Positions 51,660 through 59,992 of a stretch of 64,000 nucleotides of DNA are shown piece after piece. The position numbers and the translations under genes are program-made. The first letter of the stretch is position 1; the number at the start of each line of letters is the position of its first letter. The DNA comes from Xylophilus ampelinus (GTDB lineage: Bacteria > Pseudomonadota > Gammaproteobacteria > Burkholderiales > Burkholderiaceae_C), in the NCBI RefSeq assembly GCF_901875635.1, contig NZ_CABFMN010000074.1:1-64000 (forward strand). Direction: 5' to 3'. The notes beneath the pieces were generated by a model. It had not been told where the DNA came from. It was given only the letters and a program-made list of their open reading frames with translations, and did not search any database.

Positions 51660-54071
51660 ATGTCCCAGTTCAATGTGAAGAAGGTCGCCGTGCTCGGCGC
51701 CGGCGTGATGGGCGCGCAGATTGCGGCCCACCTCGTCAATGTGCGCGTGCCCGTGGTGCTCTTCGACCTCCCGGCGAAGGAAGGCCCGAAGAGCGGCATC
51801 GTGCTCAAGGCCATCGACAACCTCAAGAAGCTCAAGCCCGCGCCCCTGGGCGTGCCGGAAGACGCTGCGCTGATCCAGGCTGCCAACTACGAGGAGCACC
51901 TGGCGCTCCTGGGTGAATGCGACCTCGTGATCGAGGCCATCGCCGAGCGCATGGACTGGAAGCTCGACCTCTACAAGAAGATCGCGCCGCATGTCGCAGC
52001 GCACGCCATCCTGGCGTCCAACACCTCGGGCCTGTCGATCACGAAGCTCGCCGAGGCGGTGCCGGAGAGCATCCGACCGCGCTTCTGCGGCATCCACTTC
52101 TTCAACCCGCCGCGCTACATGACGCTGGTGGAACTGATCCCCACGCCCACCACCGAGCCGCAGGTGCTCGACGACCTCGAGACCTTCGCGATCCGCGCGC
52201 TGGGCAAGGGCGTGGTGCGCGCCAAGGACACGCCCAACTTCATCGCCAACCGCATCGGCATTGCGGGCATGCTGGCCACGCTGAAAGAGGTGGAGAAGTT
52301 CGGCCTGAGCTTCGACGTGGTCGACGACCTCACGGGCAAACGTCTGGGCCGCGCGAGTTCGGGCACCTTCCGCACCGCGGACGTGGTGGGCCTGGACACC
52401 CTGGCGCATGTCGTCGAGACGCTGCAGGACAACCTGAGCGAGGCCACTGATCCGTTCTACCCGAACTTCGCCACGCCGCCGGTGCTGGCCAGGCTGCTCG
52501 AACTCGGCAACCTCGGCAACAAGACCAAGGCCGGCTTCTACAGGAAGGCGGGCCGCGACATCCTGCGCTTCGACCTGCAGGCCAACGGAGGAAAGGGCGA
52601 CTACGTGCCCGCCGGGGCGAAGGCCGACGAGGTCTACGGCCGCATGCTCAAGAAGCCGGCCGCCGAGCGCCTGAAGCTGCTGCGCAATGCCGAAGGGCCG
52701 CAGGGCCAGTTCCTGTGGGCCATCCTGCGCGACGGATTCCACTACGCCGCGGTGCATCTGGCGGACATCGCCGAGAGCGCACGCGACATCGACCTGGCCA
52801 TGCGCTGGGGCTTCGGCATGCAGCAGGGCCCCTTCGAGCTGTGGCAGGAAGCCGGGTGGAAGCAGGTCGCGCAATGGATCCAGGAGGACATCGACGCCGG
52901 CAAGGCGCTGGCCAAGGCGCCGCTGCCGAAGTGGGTCTTTGAAGGCCCGGTGGCCGAGGCCGGTGGCGTGCACACGCCCGAGGGCTCGTGGAGCGCCGCC
53001 GAGCAGCGCTTCGTGCCGCCGCGTCGCCTGCCGGTGATGGCGCGTCAGCTCTTTCCCGAGACCGTGCTCGGCAGCGGCGAGAAGACGGCCGCGCAGGCGG
53101 GCACCACGATCAGCGACGAGGGCGACGTGCGCGTCTGGACGCTGGACGGCGAGGTGCTCATCGCCAGCATCCATTCCAAGATGAACGCCATCGGCCCCGA
53201 CGTGGCCGAGGCGCTGGCCGAGGCGGTGACGCTGGCCGAGCGCGAGTACCGGGGGCTGGTCATCTGGTCGCCGGACGACAAGTTCTCCGTCGGTGCCGAC
53301 CTGCAGGCCATGCTGCCGGCCTTCGTGGTGGCCGGCATCGGTGCGGTCGAGGGCGCCGAGCAGGCCTTGCAGGACGTGATGCTGCGCATGCGCTATGCCA
53401 ACGTGCCGGTGGTGGCCGCGGTGCGCGGGCTGGCGCTGGGCGGCGGCTGCGAACTGGCCGTCTACAGCGCGCGCCGGGTGGCCGCGATGGAAAGCTACAT
53501 CGGCCTGGTGGAAGTGGGCGTGGGCCTGGTGCCCGGGGCCGGCGGCCTGACCTACATCGCACGCCGTGCCGCCGAGAACGCCGCCGCGTCGACCGGCACC
53601 GACCTGCTGCCCTTCCTCACCGAAGGTTTCACGGCCGCGGCCATGGCCAAGGTCGGCACCAGCGCGCTCGAATCGCGCAAGCTGGGCTACCTGGTCGAGG
53701 GCGACGTGATCGTGCCGAACAAGGACGAACTGCTCTATGTCGCCATCCAGCAGGCCAAGGCCATGCACGAAGCCGGCTGGCGCCCGCCGATGAAGCGCAG
53801 CTTCCGCGTGGCCGGCCGCAGCGGCGCGGCGACGATCAAGGGCCAGCTGGTCAACATGCGCGACGGCGGCTTCATCAGCCAGCACGACTTCCACATCGCC
53901 AGCCTGATCGCGAACGTGGTGACGGGCGGCGATGTCGATGCGGGCACCCTCGTGACGGAGGAGTACCTGATGGGCCTGGAACGCGAGGCCTTCTGCGCGC
54001 TGGTGCAGCACCCCAAGACGCAGGAGCGGATCATGGGGATGCTGTCGACGGGGAAGCCGCTGCGCAACTGA
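51660..54071 (+). CDS. 3-hydroxyacyl-CoA dehydrogenase / enoyl-CoA hydratase fusion (FadB/FadN-like)
   Basis: The 803-residue protein catalyses hydration and oxidation in beta-oxidation. The order is hydroxyacyl-CoA dehydrogenase first: KKVAVLGAGVMGAQIAAHLVN (NAD), LASNTSGLSITKLAEAV, FCGIHFFNPPRYMTLVELIP and TPNFIANRIGI, then a second dehydrogenase C-terminal segment, and from about residue 480 an enoyl-CoA hydratase domain (VWTLDGEVLIASIHSKMNAI, VVAAVRGLALGGGCELAVYSA, EVGVGLVPGAGGL). This order is that of FadN-type proteins rather than E. coli FadB. It lies between a family B repeat and the DUF559 cassette; thiolase follows. Confidence 0.95.
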   Translation: MSQFNVKKVAVLGAGVMGAQIAAHLVNVRVPVVLFDLPAKEGPKSGIVLKAIDNLKKLKPAPLGVPEDAALIQAANYEEHLALLGECDLVIEAIAERMDWKLDLYKKIAPHVAAHAILASNTSGLSITKLAEAVPESIRPRFCGIHFFNPPRYMTLVELIPTPTTEPQVLDDLETFAIRALGKGVVRAKDTPNFIANRIGIAGMLATLKEVEKFGLSFDVVDDLTGKRLGRASSGTFRTADVVGLDTLAHVVETLQDNLSEATDPFYPNFATPPVLARLLELGNLGNKTKAGFYRKAGRDILRFDLQANGGKGDYVPAGAKADEVYGRMLKKPAAERLKLLRNAEGPQGQFLWAILRDGFHYAAVHLADIAESARDIDLAMRWGFGMQQGPFELWQEAGWKQVAQWIQEDIDAGKALAKAPLPKWVFEGPVAEAGGVHTPEGSWSAAEQRFVPPRRLPVMARQLFPETVLGSGEKTAAQAGTTISDEGDVRVWTLDGEVLIASIHSKMNAIGPDVAEALAEAVTLAEREYRGLVIWSPDDKFSVGADLQAMLPAFVVAGIGAVEGAEQALQDVMLRMRYANVPVVAAVRGLALGGGCELAVYSARRVAAMESYIGLVEVGVGLVPGAGGLTYIARRAAENAAASTGTDLLPFLTEGFTAAAMAKVGTSALESRKLGYLVEGDVIVPNKDELLYVAIQQAKAMHEAGWRPPMKRSFRVAGRSGAATIKGQLVNMRDGGFISQHDFHIASLIANVVTGGDVDAGTLVTEEYLMGLEREAFCALVQHPKTQERIMGMLSTGKPLRN

Positions 54072-54078
54072 ACCACAC

Positions 54079-54513
54079 ATGACCACCAGCAGCAGTGCCA
54101 GTCCCCTCTCCCGCGAGCGGGAGAGGGTTAGGGTGAGGGCAAGAGCCCTCCGATCGGGCCCGACCGATGCAGAGTCGCTGCTGTGGTTCCACCTGCGTGA
54201 TCGCCGGCTCGGCGGGTTCAAGTTCCGACGTCAACGACCCATCGGCCCGTACTTTGCGGATTTCGCATGCGTCGAAGAGAAGCTCGTGATCGAACTGGAT
54301 GGCGGGCAGCATGTCGAGCAAGCGGAACGCGATGCCGAGCGAACGGCGTGTCTCGAGCGCGAAGGGTTTCGCGTGCTGCGTTTCTGGAACAACGATGTGC
54401 TGACGCAGACGCCTCTGGTGCTCGAACAGATCCTTTGCGCCTGCACGCACCCTCACCCCGACCCTCTCCCGCCCGCGGGAGAGGGAGAAAGTCAACAAGG
54501 ACCCCTGATATGA
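54079..54513 (+). CDS. DUF559 endonuclease-like protein enclosed by inverted repeats
   Basis: The DUF559 core (residues about 28-115) has DAESLLWFHLRDRRLGGFKFRRQRPIG, YFADFACVEEKLVIELDGGQH and GFRVLRFWNNDVL, the pattern of Vsr-like PD-(D/E)xK nucleases; acidic residues in DFAC and IELDGGQH would bind metal. The ends of the ORF are translated repeat: PLSRERERVRVRA at the front and THPHPDPLPPAGEGE at the back come from 38-bp inverted repeats (54103-54140 and 54449-54486). Its stop overlaps the thiolase start by 4 bases. Function is unknown. It looks like a foreign cassette in the fatty acid operon. Confidence 0.8.
   Translation: MTTSSSASPLSRERERVRVRARALRSGPTDAESLLWFHLRDRRLGGFKFRRQRPIGPYFADFACVEEKLVIELDGGQHVEQAERDAERTACLEREGFRVLRFWNNDVLTQTPLVLEQILCACTHPHPDPLPPAGEGESQQGPLI
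54103..54140 (+). repeat. Left 38-bp inverted repeat of the DUF559 cassette
   Basis: CCCCTCTCCCGCGAGCGGGA then GAGGGTTAGGGTGAGGGC. It contains an internal hairpin (CTCTCCCGC/GCGGGAGAG). Inverted relative to 54449-54486, 33 of 38 positions match. Confidence 0.85.
54449..54486 (-). repeat. Right 38-bp inverted repeat of the DUF559 cassette
   Basis: ACCCTCACCCCGACCCTCTC then CCGCCCGCGGGAGAGGGA, complementary to the left copy with five mismatches and also internally palindromic. It ends 23 bp before the thiolase start. Confidence 0.85.
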
Positions 54514-55706
54514 AACAGATCCAGGACGCCTACATCGTCGCCGCCACGCGCACCCCCATCGGCAAGTCGCACCGCGGCTTCTTTCGCAACACCCGGCCCG
54601 ACGACCTGCTGGCGACCACGCTGAAGGCGGCGCTGGCGCAGGTGCCGCGGCTCGATCCGCAGACCATCGAGGACATCGTCTGCGGCTGCGCGATTCCCGA
54701 GGCGCAGCAGGGCCTGAACGTGGCGCGCATCGGCGCCGTGCTGGCGGGCCTGCCCACCAGCGTGGGCGGCATCACCGTCAACCGCTTCTGCGCCTCGGGC
54801 CTGTCGGCCGTGCAGATGGCGGCCGACCGCATCCGCGTGGGCGAGGCCGAGGTGATGATTGCCGCCGGCGTGGAGAGCATGAGCATGGTGCCGATGATGG
54901 GCAACGCGCCCTCGCTGTCGCCCTCGATCTTCGAGCGCGACGGCGACGTCGGCATCGCCTACGGCATGGGCCTCACGGCCGAGAAGGTGGCGCAGCAGTG
55001 GAAGGTCAGCCGCGAGGCGCAGGACGCCTTCGCCCTCGAGTCGCACCGCCGCGCCGTCGCCGCCCAGCAGGCCGGCGAGTTCGCCGACGAGATCACGCCC
55101 ATCGAGGTGACCGACCGCGGCTTCGACGCTGCCACCGGCGAGACCACCGCGAAGACGCGCACCGTCAGCCTCGACGAAGGCCCGCGCCCCGACACCAGCC
55201 TCGAAGGCCTGGCGAAGCTGCGCACCGTGTTCGCGGCGCGCGGCACGGTCACGGCGGGCAACAGCTCGCAGACCTCCGACGGCGCCGGCGCGCTCATCCT
55301 GGCGAGCGAGGCCGCCTGCCAGAAGTACGACCTCACACCGTTGGCGCGCTTCGTCAGCTTCGCGAGCAAGGGCGTGCCGCCGGCCATCATGGGCATCGGC
55401 CCCATCGAGGCGATCCCGGCCGCTCTGCGCTATGCGGGGCTGAAGCAGGACGACCTGGACTGGATCGAACTGAACGAGGCCTTCGCGGCCCAGTCGCTGG
55501 CGGTCATGAACACGCTCAAGCTCGACCCGGCCAAGGTCAACCCGATGGGCGGCGCGATCGCGCTGGGCCACCCGCTGGGCGCCACGGGTGCGATCCGTGC
55601 GGCCACGGTCGTGCATGCGCTGCGCCGCAAGCAGCTCAAGTACGGCATGGTCACGATGTGCGTGGGGATGGGGCAGGGCGCAGCAGGCATCTTCGAACGG
55701 GTCTGA
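54510..55706 (+). CDS. Acetyl-CoA C-acyltransferase (3-ketoacyl-CoA thiolase)
   Basis: Last enzyme of the beta-oxidation spiral, cleaving 3-ketoacyl-CoA with CoA. The 398-residue protein has the active-site cysteine in NRFCASGLSAV (Cys94), the GHPLGATG histidine (His354) and the second cysteine in MCVGMGQGAAGIF (Cys384), plus NEAFAAQSL. Length is normal. The ATG at 54510 follows AAGGA and overlaps the DUF559 stop. It probably works with the FadB-type enzyme upstream, with which it was likely once directly adjacent. Confidence 0.96.
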   Translation: MKQIQDAYIVAATRTPIGKSHRGFFRNTRPDDLLATTLKAALAQVPRLDPQTIEDIVCGCAIPEAQQGLNVARIGAVLAGLPTSVGGITVNRFCASGLSAVQMAADRIRVGEAEVMIAAGVESMSMVPMMGNAPSLSPSIFERDGDVGIAYGMGLTAEKVAQQWKVSREAQDAFALESHRRAVAAQQAGEFADEITPIEVTDRGFDAATGETTAKTRTVSLDEGPRPDTSLEGLAKLRTVFAARGTVTAGNSSQTSDGAGALILASEAACQKYDLTPLARFVSFASKGVPPAIMGIGPIEAIPAALRYAGLKQDDLDWIELNEAFAAQSLAVMNTLKLDPAKVNPMGGAIALGHPLGATGAIRAATVVHALRRKQLKYGMVTMCVGMGQGAAGIFERV

Positions 55707-55721
55707 GTCACGGCGGGGGTT

Positions 55722-55783
55722 GCTATTGTTTTCATAGCTGCCTGCGCCCGTCCCATGGGCGCTGCAGCCCGATTTGGCTTGAA
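55722..55783 (+). repeat. Interspersed repeat family A, copy 3
   Basis: GCTATTGTTTTCATAGCTGC, CTGCGCCCGTCCCATGGGCGC and TGCAGCCCGATTTGGCTTGAA: the clearest full copy in the window. It lies between the thiolase gene and the alpha/beta hydrolase gene. Confidence 0.8.
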
Positions 55784-55819
55784 GGCTAGCGCGCCGGAAG
55801 CGGCGCACAGGAGACGCGC

Positions 55820-56707
55820 ATGCAAGCGACGACATTGCCGGTCGACGGTCCTCACCACATCGCGGTGCGCCACTACCCCGCCGCCAGCGCCGCCCGCGCC
55901 AGCGTCGTCATCGGCGGCGCGATGGGTGTGCGGCAGGCCTTCTACGCGCCCTTCGCACAGTGGCTGGCCGGTCAGGGCGTCGCCGTCTGGACCTTCGACT
56001 ACCGCGGCAGCGGCGACTCGCGCGGCGACACGCCGCTGCGCGGCTTCGACGCCGACCTGTTCGACTGGGCGCGCGACTACGAGGCGGTGATCGACGCCGC
56101 CCGGGCCGCGCAGCCCGAGGCGCCGCTCTACCTCTTCGGCCACAGCCTGGGCGCGCAACTGCCGGGCCTGCTCGCGCGGCCGGAGCAGGTCGACGGCCTG
56201 CTGAGCATCGCCGCCGGAAGCGGCTACTGGCGCGAGAACGCGCCGCGCCTGAAGCGGTCCGTCCTCTACTTCTGGTTCGTGCTGGTGCCGCTGGCGGTGC
56301 GGCTGTGGGGCTACTTCCCCGGACGCAAGCTGCGCAAGGTGGGCGACCTGCCCCGCGGCGTGATCCTGCAATGGCGGCGCTGGTGCCTGAACCCGCGCTA
56401 CAGCGTGGGGGCCGAAGGTCCGCTGGCCGAGCGCAGCTACGCGCGGGTGCGCTTTCCGGTGCTGGCGCTGTCGATCACCGACGACGAGCTGATGACGCTG
56501 CGCGGCACCGAGAGCCTCGTCGGCTTCTACTCGGCCGCCCCCACTGTCGTGCAGCGCATCGCGCCGGCCGACGTGCAGGCGCGCCGCATCGGCCACTTCG
56601 GCTTCTTCCGCGAGCAGTTCGACCAGAGCCTGTGGCCGCGCGCCGTCGACAGCCTGCAGCGGCTCGCGGCCCTGGGGAACACCCGCGTCCCGCAGACGAC
56701 TGCGTGA
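55820..56707 (+). CDS. Alpha/beta hydrolase
   Basis: The 295-residue protein is a serine hydrolase with GxSxG nucleophile motif FGHSLGAQLPG (serine near residue 113), preceded by VVIGGAMGVRQAFYAPFAQWLAGQG and FDYRGSGDSRG, which form the oxyanion and cap entrance. An aspartate in ITDDELMT and a late histidine in RIGHFGFF complete the triad. Relatives act on acyl esters and are common beside beta-oxidation genes, but the substrate is unknown. GGAGA precedes the ATG. Confidence 0.9.
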   Translation: MQATTLPVDGPHHIAVRHYPAASAARASVVIGGAMGVRQAFYAPFAQWLAGQGVAVWTFDYRGSGDSRGDTPLRGFDADLFDWARDYEAVIDAARAAQPEAPLYLFGHSLGAQLPGLLARPEQVDGLLSIAAGSGYWRENAPRLKRSVLYFWFVLVPLAVRLWGYFPGRKLRKVGDLPRGVILQWRRWCLNPRYSVGAEGPLAERSYARVRFPVLALSITDDELMTLRGTESLVGFYSAAPTVVQRIAPADVQARRIGHFGFFREQFDQSLWPRAVDSLQRLAALGNTRVPQTTA

Positions 56708-56720
56708 CGCTGCCGCCCCC

Positions 56721-57566
56721 ATGCACACTGCCGCCATGACGACGCACCCCTTCGACCAAGCGCTCGCGCTCCAGCACAGCGATCTCCAGGCCGGCCTCTT
56801 CACCGGCGCCACCAGCGCCGACTACTGGAACATGGTCGGCCCCTTCGGCGGCACCACCGCGGCGCTGATGCTGCAGGCGGTGCTGCGTCACCCCGACCTG
56901 CTCGGCGAGCCCATCGCGCTCACCGTCAACTACGCGGCCGCCATCGTGGCGGGGCCCTTCGAAATCCAGGCCACGCCGGTCAAGACCAACCGCTCGACCC
57001 AGCACTGGACGCTGGAGATCCGCCAGCCCGATGCCGAGGGCCGGCCGCAGCTGAACACCACCGCCACGGTGGTCACGGCAGTGCGCCGCGAAACCTGGGG
57101 CGCCACCGACCTGCCCATGCCCGCGGTGCCCGCGCCCGAGGCGGTCGAGCGCCTGACCATCGGGCCCAAGGCCGTGGCCTGGGTGAACCAATACGAGATG
57201 CGGCCGGTGAGCGGCGGCATCCCGACGCAGTGGGACGGCCGCGGCGACCACAGCGAGACGCGCCTGTGGCTGCGCGACGCCCAGCCGCGCGTGCTGGACT
57301 ACGCCTCCCTCACCGCGATGAGCGACATCTTCTTCCCGCGCGTGTGGCTGCGCCGGGCCACGGTGGTGCCGGCCGGCACGGTGTCGATCACCACGTATTT
57401 CCACTGCACCGCGGCGCGGCTCGCCGAGGTCGGCACCGGCCACCTGCTGGGGCGCGCCACGGGGCAGCAGTTCGCGCAGGGCTTCTTCGACCAGAGCGCG
57501 CAGCTGTGGAGCCAGGCGGGACACCTGCTCGCCACCAGCAACCAGATCGTCTATTACAAGGAGTGA
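56721..57566 (+). CDS. Acyl-CoA thioesterase, double-hotdog (TesB-like/4HBT_3)
   Basis: The 281-residue protein is a fused pair of hotdog domains. N-terminal half: NMVGPFGGTTAALMLQAVLR, then RSTQHWTLEIRQPDAEGR; C-terminal half: DYASLTAMSDIFFPRVWLRRATVVPAGTVSITTYFHC and GTGHLLGRATGQQFAQGFFDQSAQLW. The layout matches thioesterase-like family proteins near acyl-CoA metabolism genes. It may hydrolyse excess or branched acyl-CoA. It starts 13 bp after the hydrolase gene; an ATG at 56736 is an alternative start. Confidence 0.88.
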   Translation: MHTAAMTTHPFDQALALQHSDLQAGLFTGATSADYWNMVGPFGGTTAALMLQAVLRHPDLLGEPIALTVNYAAAIVAGPFEIQATPVKTNRSTQHWTLEIRQPDAEGRPQLNTTATVVTAVRRETWGATDLPMPAVPAPEAVERLTIGPKAVAWVNQYEMRPVSGGIPTQWDGRGDHSETRLWLRDAQPRVLDYASLTAMSDIFFPRVWLRRATVVPAGTVSITTYFHCTAARLAEVGTGHLLGRATGQQFAQGFFDQSAQLWSQAGHLLATSNQIVYYKE

Positions 57567-57603
57567 CGCCCGGGAGCGCACTCGACTTCTGAAGGAGCAC
57601 GCC

Positions 57604-58353
57604 ATGAACCACAAGCCCGCAGCCCTCGTCATCGGCGCCGGCGACGCCACGGGCGGCGCCATCGCGCGCGCCTTCGCCCGGGAAGGCTACGCCGCCTGCG
57701 TGGTACGCCGCAGTGCCGACAAGCTGCAGCCCCTGGTGGCGCAGATCGAGGCCGAGGGCGGTATCGCCCATGCCTTCGGCACCGATGCGCGCAAGGAAGA
57801 AGAGGTCGTCGCGCTCGTCGAGCAGATCGAGTCGACCATCGGCCCGATCGAGGTGATGGTGTTCAACATCGGCGCCAACGTCCCTGAAAGCATCCTGGCC
57901 GAGACCGCGCGCAAGTACTTCAAGGTCTGGGAGATGGCCTGCTTCTCGGGCTTCCTCACCGGCCGCGAGGTGGCGCGGCGCATGGTCGCGCGCGACATGC
58001 CGGCCGGGGGTGGCCACCGCGGCACCATCATCTTCACCGGCGCCACCGCCTCGTTGCGCGGCGGCGCCAACTTCGGTGCCTTCTCGGGCGCCAAGATGGC
58101 GCTGCGCGCCCTGGCCCAGGCCATGGCGCGCGAGCTGGGGCCGCAGGGCGTGCACGTGGCCCATACCATCATCGACGGCGCCATCGACACCGAGTTCATC
58201 CGCAGCAACTTCCCCGAGCGCTATGCACTCAAGGCGCAGGACGGCATCCTCAACCCCGAGCACATCGCGCAGAGCTATGTCATGCTCCACCGCCAGCCGC
58301 GCGACGCCTGGACGCACGAGCTGGACCTGCGGCCGTGGATGGAAAAATTCTGA
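57604..58353 (+). CDS. SDR-family NAD(P)-dependent oxidoreductase
   Basis: The SDR of 249 residues has a slightly altered cofactor loop, VIGAGDATGGAIARAFAREG, so the usual TGxxxGIG is replaced. The active-site region TIIFTGATASLRGGANFGAFSGAKMALRA lacks the normal YxxxK: the expected tyrosine position is occupied by phenylalanine/serine in the sequence around FSGAKMAL. That makes it an atypical, possibly divergent, member. A clean AAGGAG precedes its ATG, and its codon use is normal. It belongs to the beta-oxidation gene run. Its substrate is unknown. Confidence 0.87.
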   Translation: MNHKPAALVIGAGDATGGAIARAFAREGYAACVVRRSADKLQPLVAQIEAEGGIAHAFGTDARKEEEVVALVEQIESTIGPIEVMVFNIGANVPESILAETARKYFKVWEMACFSGFLTGREVARRMVARDMPAGGGHRGTIIFTGATASLRGGANFGAFSGAKMALRALAQAMARELGPQGVHVAHTIIDGAIDTEFIRSNFPERYALKAQDGILNPEHIAQSYVMLHRQPRDAWTHELDLRPWMEKF

Positions 58354-58382
58354 GCACCCCGCCCACCACCGGAGACACGACC

Positions 58383-58985
58383 ATGCCCGCCACCACCGTG
58401 GAGTTCTTCTTCGATTTCGGCAGTCCTGCCGCCTACCTGGCCTGGACGCAGCTGCCCCACCTGTGCGCCGACACCGGCGCCACGCTCGCGCCCCGGCCGA
58501 TGCTGCTGGGGGGCGTGTTCCAGGCCACCGGCAACCATTCGCCGGCCGAGATCAAGCCCAAGGGCCCCTACATGAACGTGGACCTGCAGCGCTTCGCGCA
58601 GCGCTACGGCGTCCCGTTCACCCACAACCCGCACTTCCCCATCAACACGCTGCTGCTCATGCGCGGCGCGACCGGCCTGCAGATGCACGAGGCGGAGCGC
58701 TTCGAGGCCTACTGCCGCGCCATCTACCAGGCCATGTGGGTCGATGCGCAGAACATGAACGACCCGGCCGTCGTCGGCACCGTGCTGCAGGCGGCCGGCT
58801 TCGATGCCGCCGCTGTGCTGGCGCTGGCCGGACAGCCGGACGTCAAGGAGCGCCTCAAGGCCGTGACCGGCGAGGCCGTGGCCCGCGGCGTGTTCGGTGC
58901 GCCCACCATGTTCGTCGGCGACCAGATGTTCTGGGGCCAGGACCGGCTCGACTTCGTGCGCGAAGCGGTGCTGGCCGCACGCTGA
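58383..58985 (+). CDS. 2-hydroxychromene-2-carboxylate isomerase (DsbA-like fold)
   Basis: The 200-residue protein is a thioredoxin-fold kappa-class GST-like isomerase. It starts VEFFFDFGSPAAYLAWTQLP, has the LLGGVFQATGNHSP segment and the late GVFGAPTMFVGDQMFWGQDRLDFVREAV motif with the cis-proline. The serine in FGSPAAY occupies the glutathione-activating position. Known members use glutathione in naphthalene-type degradation, but distant relatives occur beside many CoA-ester genes. It lies 29 bp after the SDR gene. Confidence 0.9.
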   Translation: MPATTVEFFFDFGSPAAYLAWTQLPHLCADTGATLAPRPMLLGGVFQATGNHSPAEIKPKGPYMNVDLQRFAQRYGVPFTHNPHFPINTLLLMRGATGLQMHEAERFEAYCRAIYQAMWVDAQNMNDPAVVGTVLQAAGFDAAAVLALAGQPDVKERLKAVTGEAVARGVFGAPTMFVGDQMFWGQDRLDFVREAVLAAR

Positions 58986-59023
58986 TTTTTCCCTCGATTC
59001 GATCCAGACCTTCAAGGCCACCC

Positions 59024-59788
59024 ATGAGCGACATCCTCGTCCACACCGAAGGCGGTGTGAGCACCCTGACCTTCAACCGCCTCGACAAGAAGAACTCGAT
59101 CACCAGCGCGATGTACGCCGCGATGGCCGATGCGCTGGAGGCCGCGCAGGCCGACGCCGCGGTGCGCTGCCTGCTGATCCAGGGCGACGCGACCATCTTC
59201 TCGGCCGGCAACGACATCGGCGACTTCCTCAACGCCCCGCCCTCGACGCAGGACTCGCCGGTGTTCCGATTCCTGCGCAACATCGCGCAGTTCCCCAAGC
59301 CCATCGTGGCGGCCGTGTGCGGCCCGGCCGTGGGCATCGGCACCACGCTGCTCTTCCACTGCGACCTGGTCTACGCCGGCGACAACGCCGCCTTCTCCAT
59401 GCCCTTCGTCAACCTGGGCCTGTGCCCGGAGGCGGCGTCGAGCCTGCTGGTGCCGCAGATGTTCGGCTACCACCGCGCCGCGGAGGCGCTGCTGCTGGGC
59501 GAGCCCTTCATGGCCGAAGCCGCGCTGGAAGTGGGCCTGGTCAACCGCGTGGTGCCGCCGACCGAGTGCAACGCCATCGCGCAGCAGCAGGCGCGCAAGC
59601 TCGCCGCCAAGCCGCTGTCGGCGCTCGTCGAGACCAAGCGCCTGATGAAGAAGTCGCAGGGCCCGGCCGTGGTCGAGCGCATGGGCGAGGAGGGCGCGAG
59701 TTTCGGCCGCATGCTGCGCGAACCGGCGGCGCGCGAAGCGTTCACGGCGTTCATGGAGAAGAGGAAGCCGGACTTCAGCAAGGTCTGA
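59024..59788 (+). CDS. Enoyl-CoA hydratase/isomerase family protein
   Basis: The crotonase-fold enzyme of 254 residues has FNRLDKKNSITSAMYAAMADAL, the oxyanion-hole segments FSAGNDIGDFL and CGPAVGIGTTLLFHCDLVYAG, and LGLCPEAASSLLVPQ with a single active-site glutamate. Hydratases normally have two catalytic glutamates; the single one in PEAAS, and the FSAGND form, are more like Delta3-Delta2-enoyl-CoA isomerases. It may therefore shift double bonds of unsaturated acyl-CoAs rather than add water. Last gene of the cluster; a family B repeat follows. Confidence 0.9.
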   Translation: MSDILVHTEGGVSTLTFNRLDKKNSITSAMYAAMADALEAAQADAAVRCLLIQGDATIFSAGNDIGDFLNAPPSTQDSPVFRFLRNIAQFPKPIVAAVCGPAVGIGTTLLFHCDLVYAGDNAAFSMPFVNLGLCPEAASSLLVPQMFGYHRAAEALLLGEPFMAEAALEVGLVNRVVPPTECNAIAQQQARKLAAKPLSALVETKRLMKKSQGPAVVERMGEEGASFGRMLREPAAREAFTAFMEKRKPDFSKV

Positions 59789-59810
59789 CTGGCGTCCGCC
59801 CTGGCCCCCA

Positions 59811-59870
59811 CCGTTCGGGCTGGGCCTGTCGAAGCCACGCGCCGGCCTTCGACTGGCTCAGCCTGAACGG
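59811..59870. repeat. Interspersed inverted repeat family B, copy 3
   Basis: CCGTTCGGGCTGGGCCTGTCG and complementary CTTCGACTGGCTCAGCC-TGAACGG with a short loop. It lies at the end of the beta-oxidation cluster and may serve as a terminator. A worn family A fragment (CTGCGCTGCAGCCCGATTGC) follows at 59950-59980. Confidence 0.7.
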
Positions 59871-59992
59871 ATGGTGCGGATCGGCGGCCTCATCGCCCCT
59901 GCATCTTCAGATCGTCACATCCGTGACGAATTCGGCTGTAACGCCCGCCCTGCCTGCGCTGCAGCCCGATTGCACTTTGCCGGCGGCGGCCG

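Noticed and set aside
51627..54221. Very long minus-strand ORF (864 codons) opposite the FadB-type gene
   Set aside because: Antisense open frames are common in high-GC DNA; the product is His/Arg/Val-rich with no domain, while the plus strand encodes a complete known enzyme.
59941..59980. Additional family A repeat copy
   Set aside because: Only the CTGCGCTGCAGCCCGATT part is recognisable and the palindrome is missing, so it is mentioned only as a possible worn fragment.
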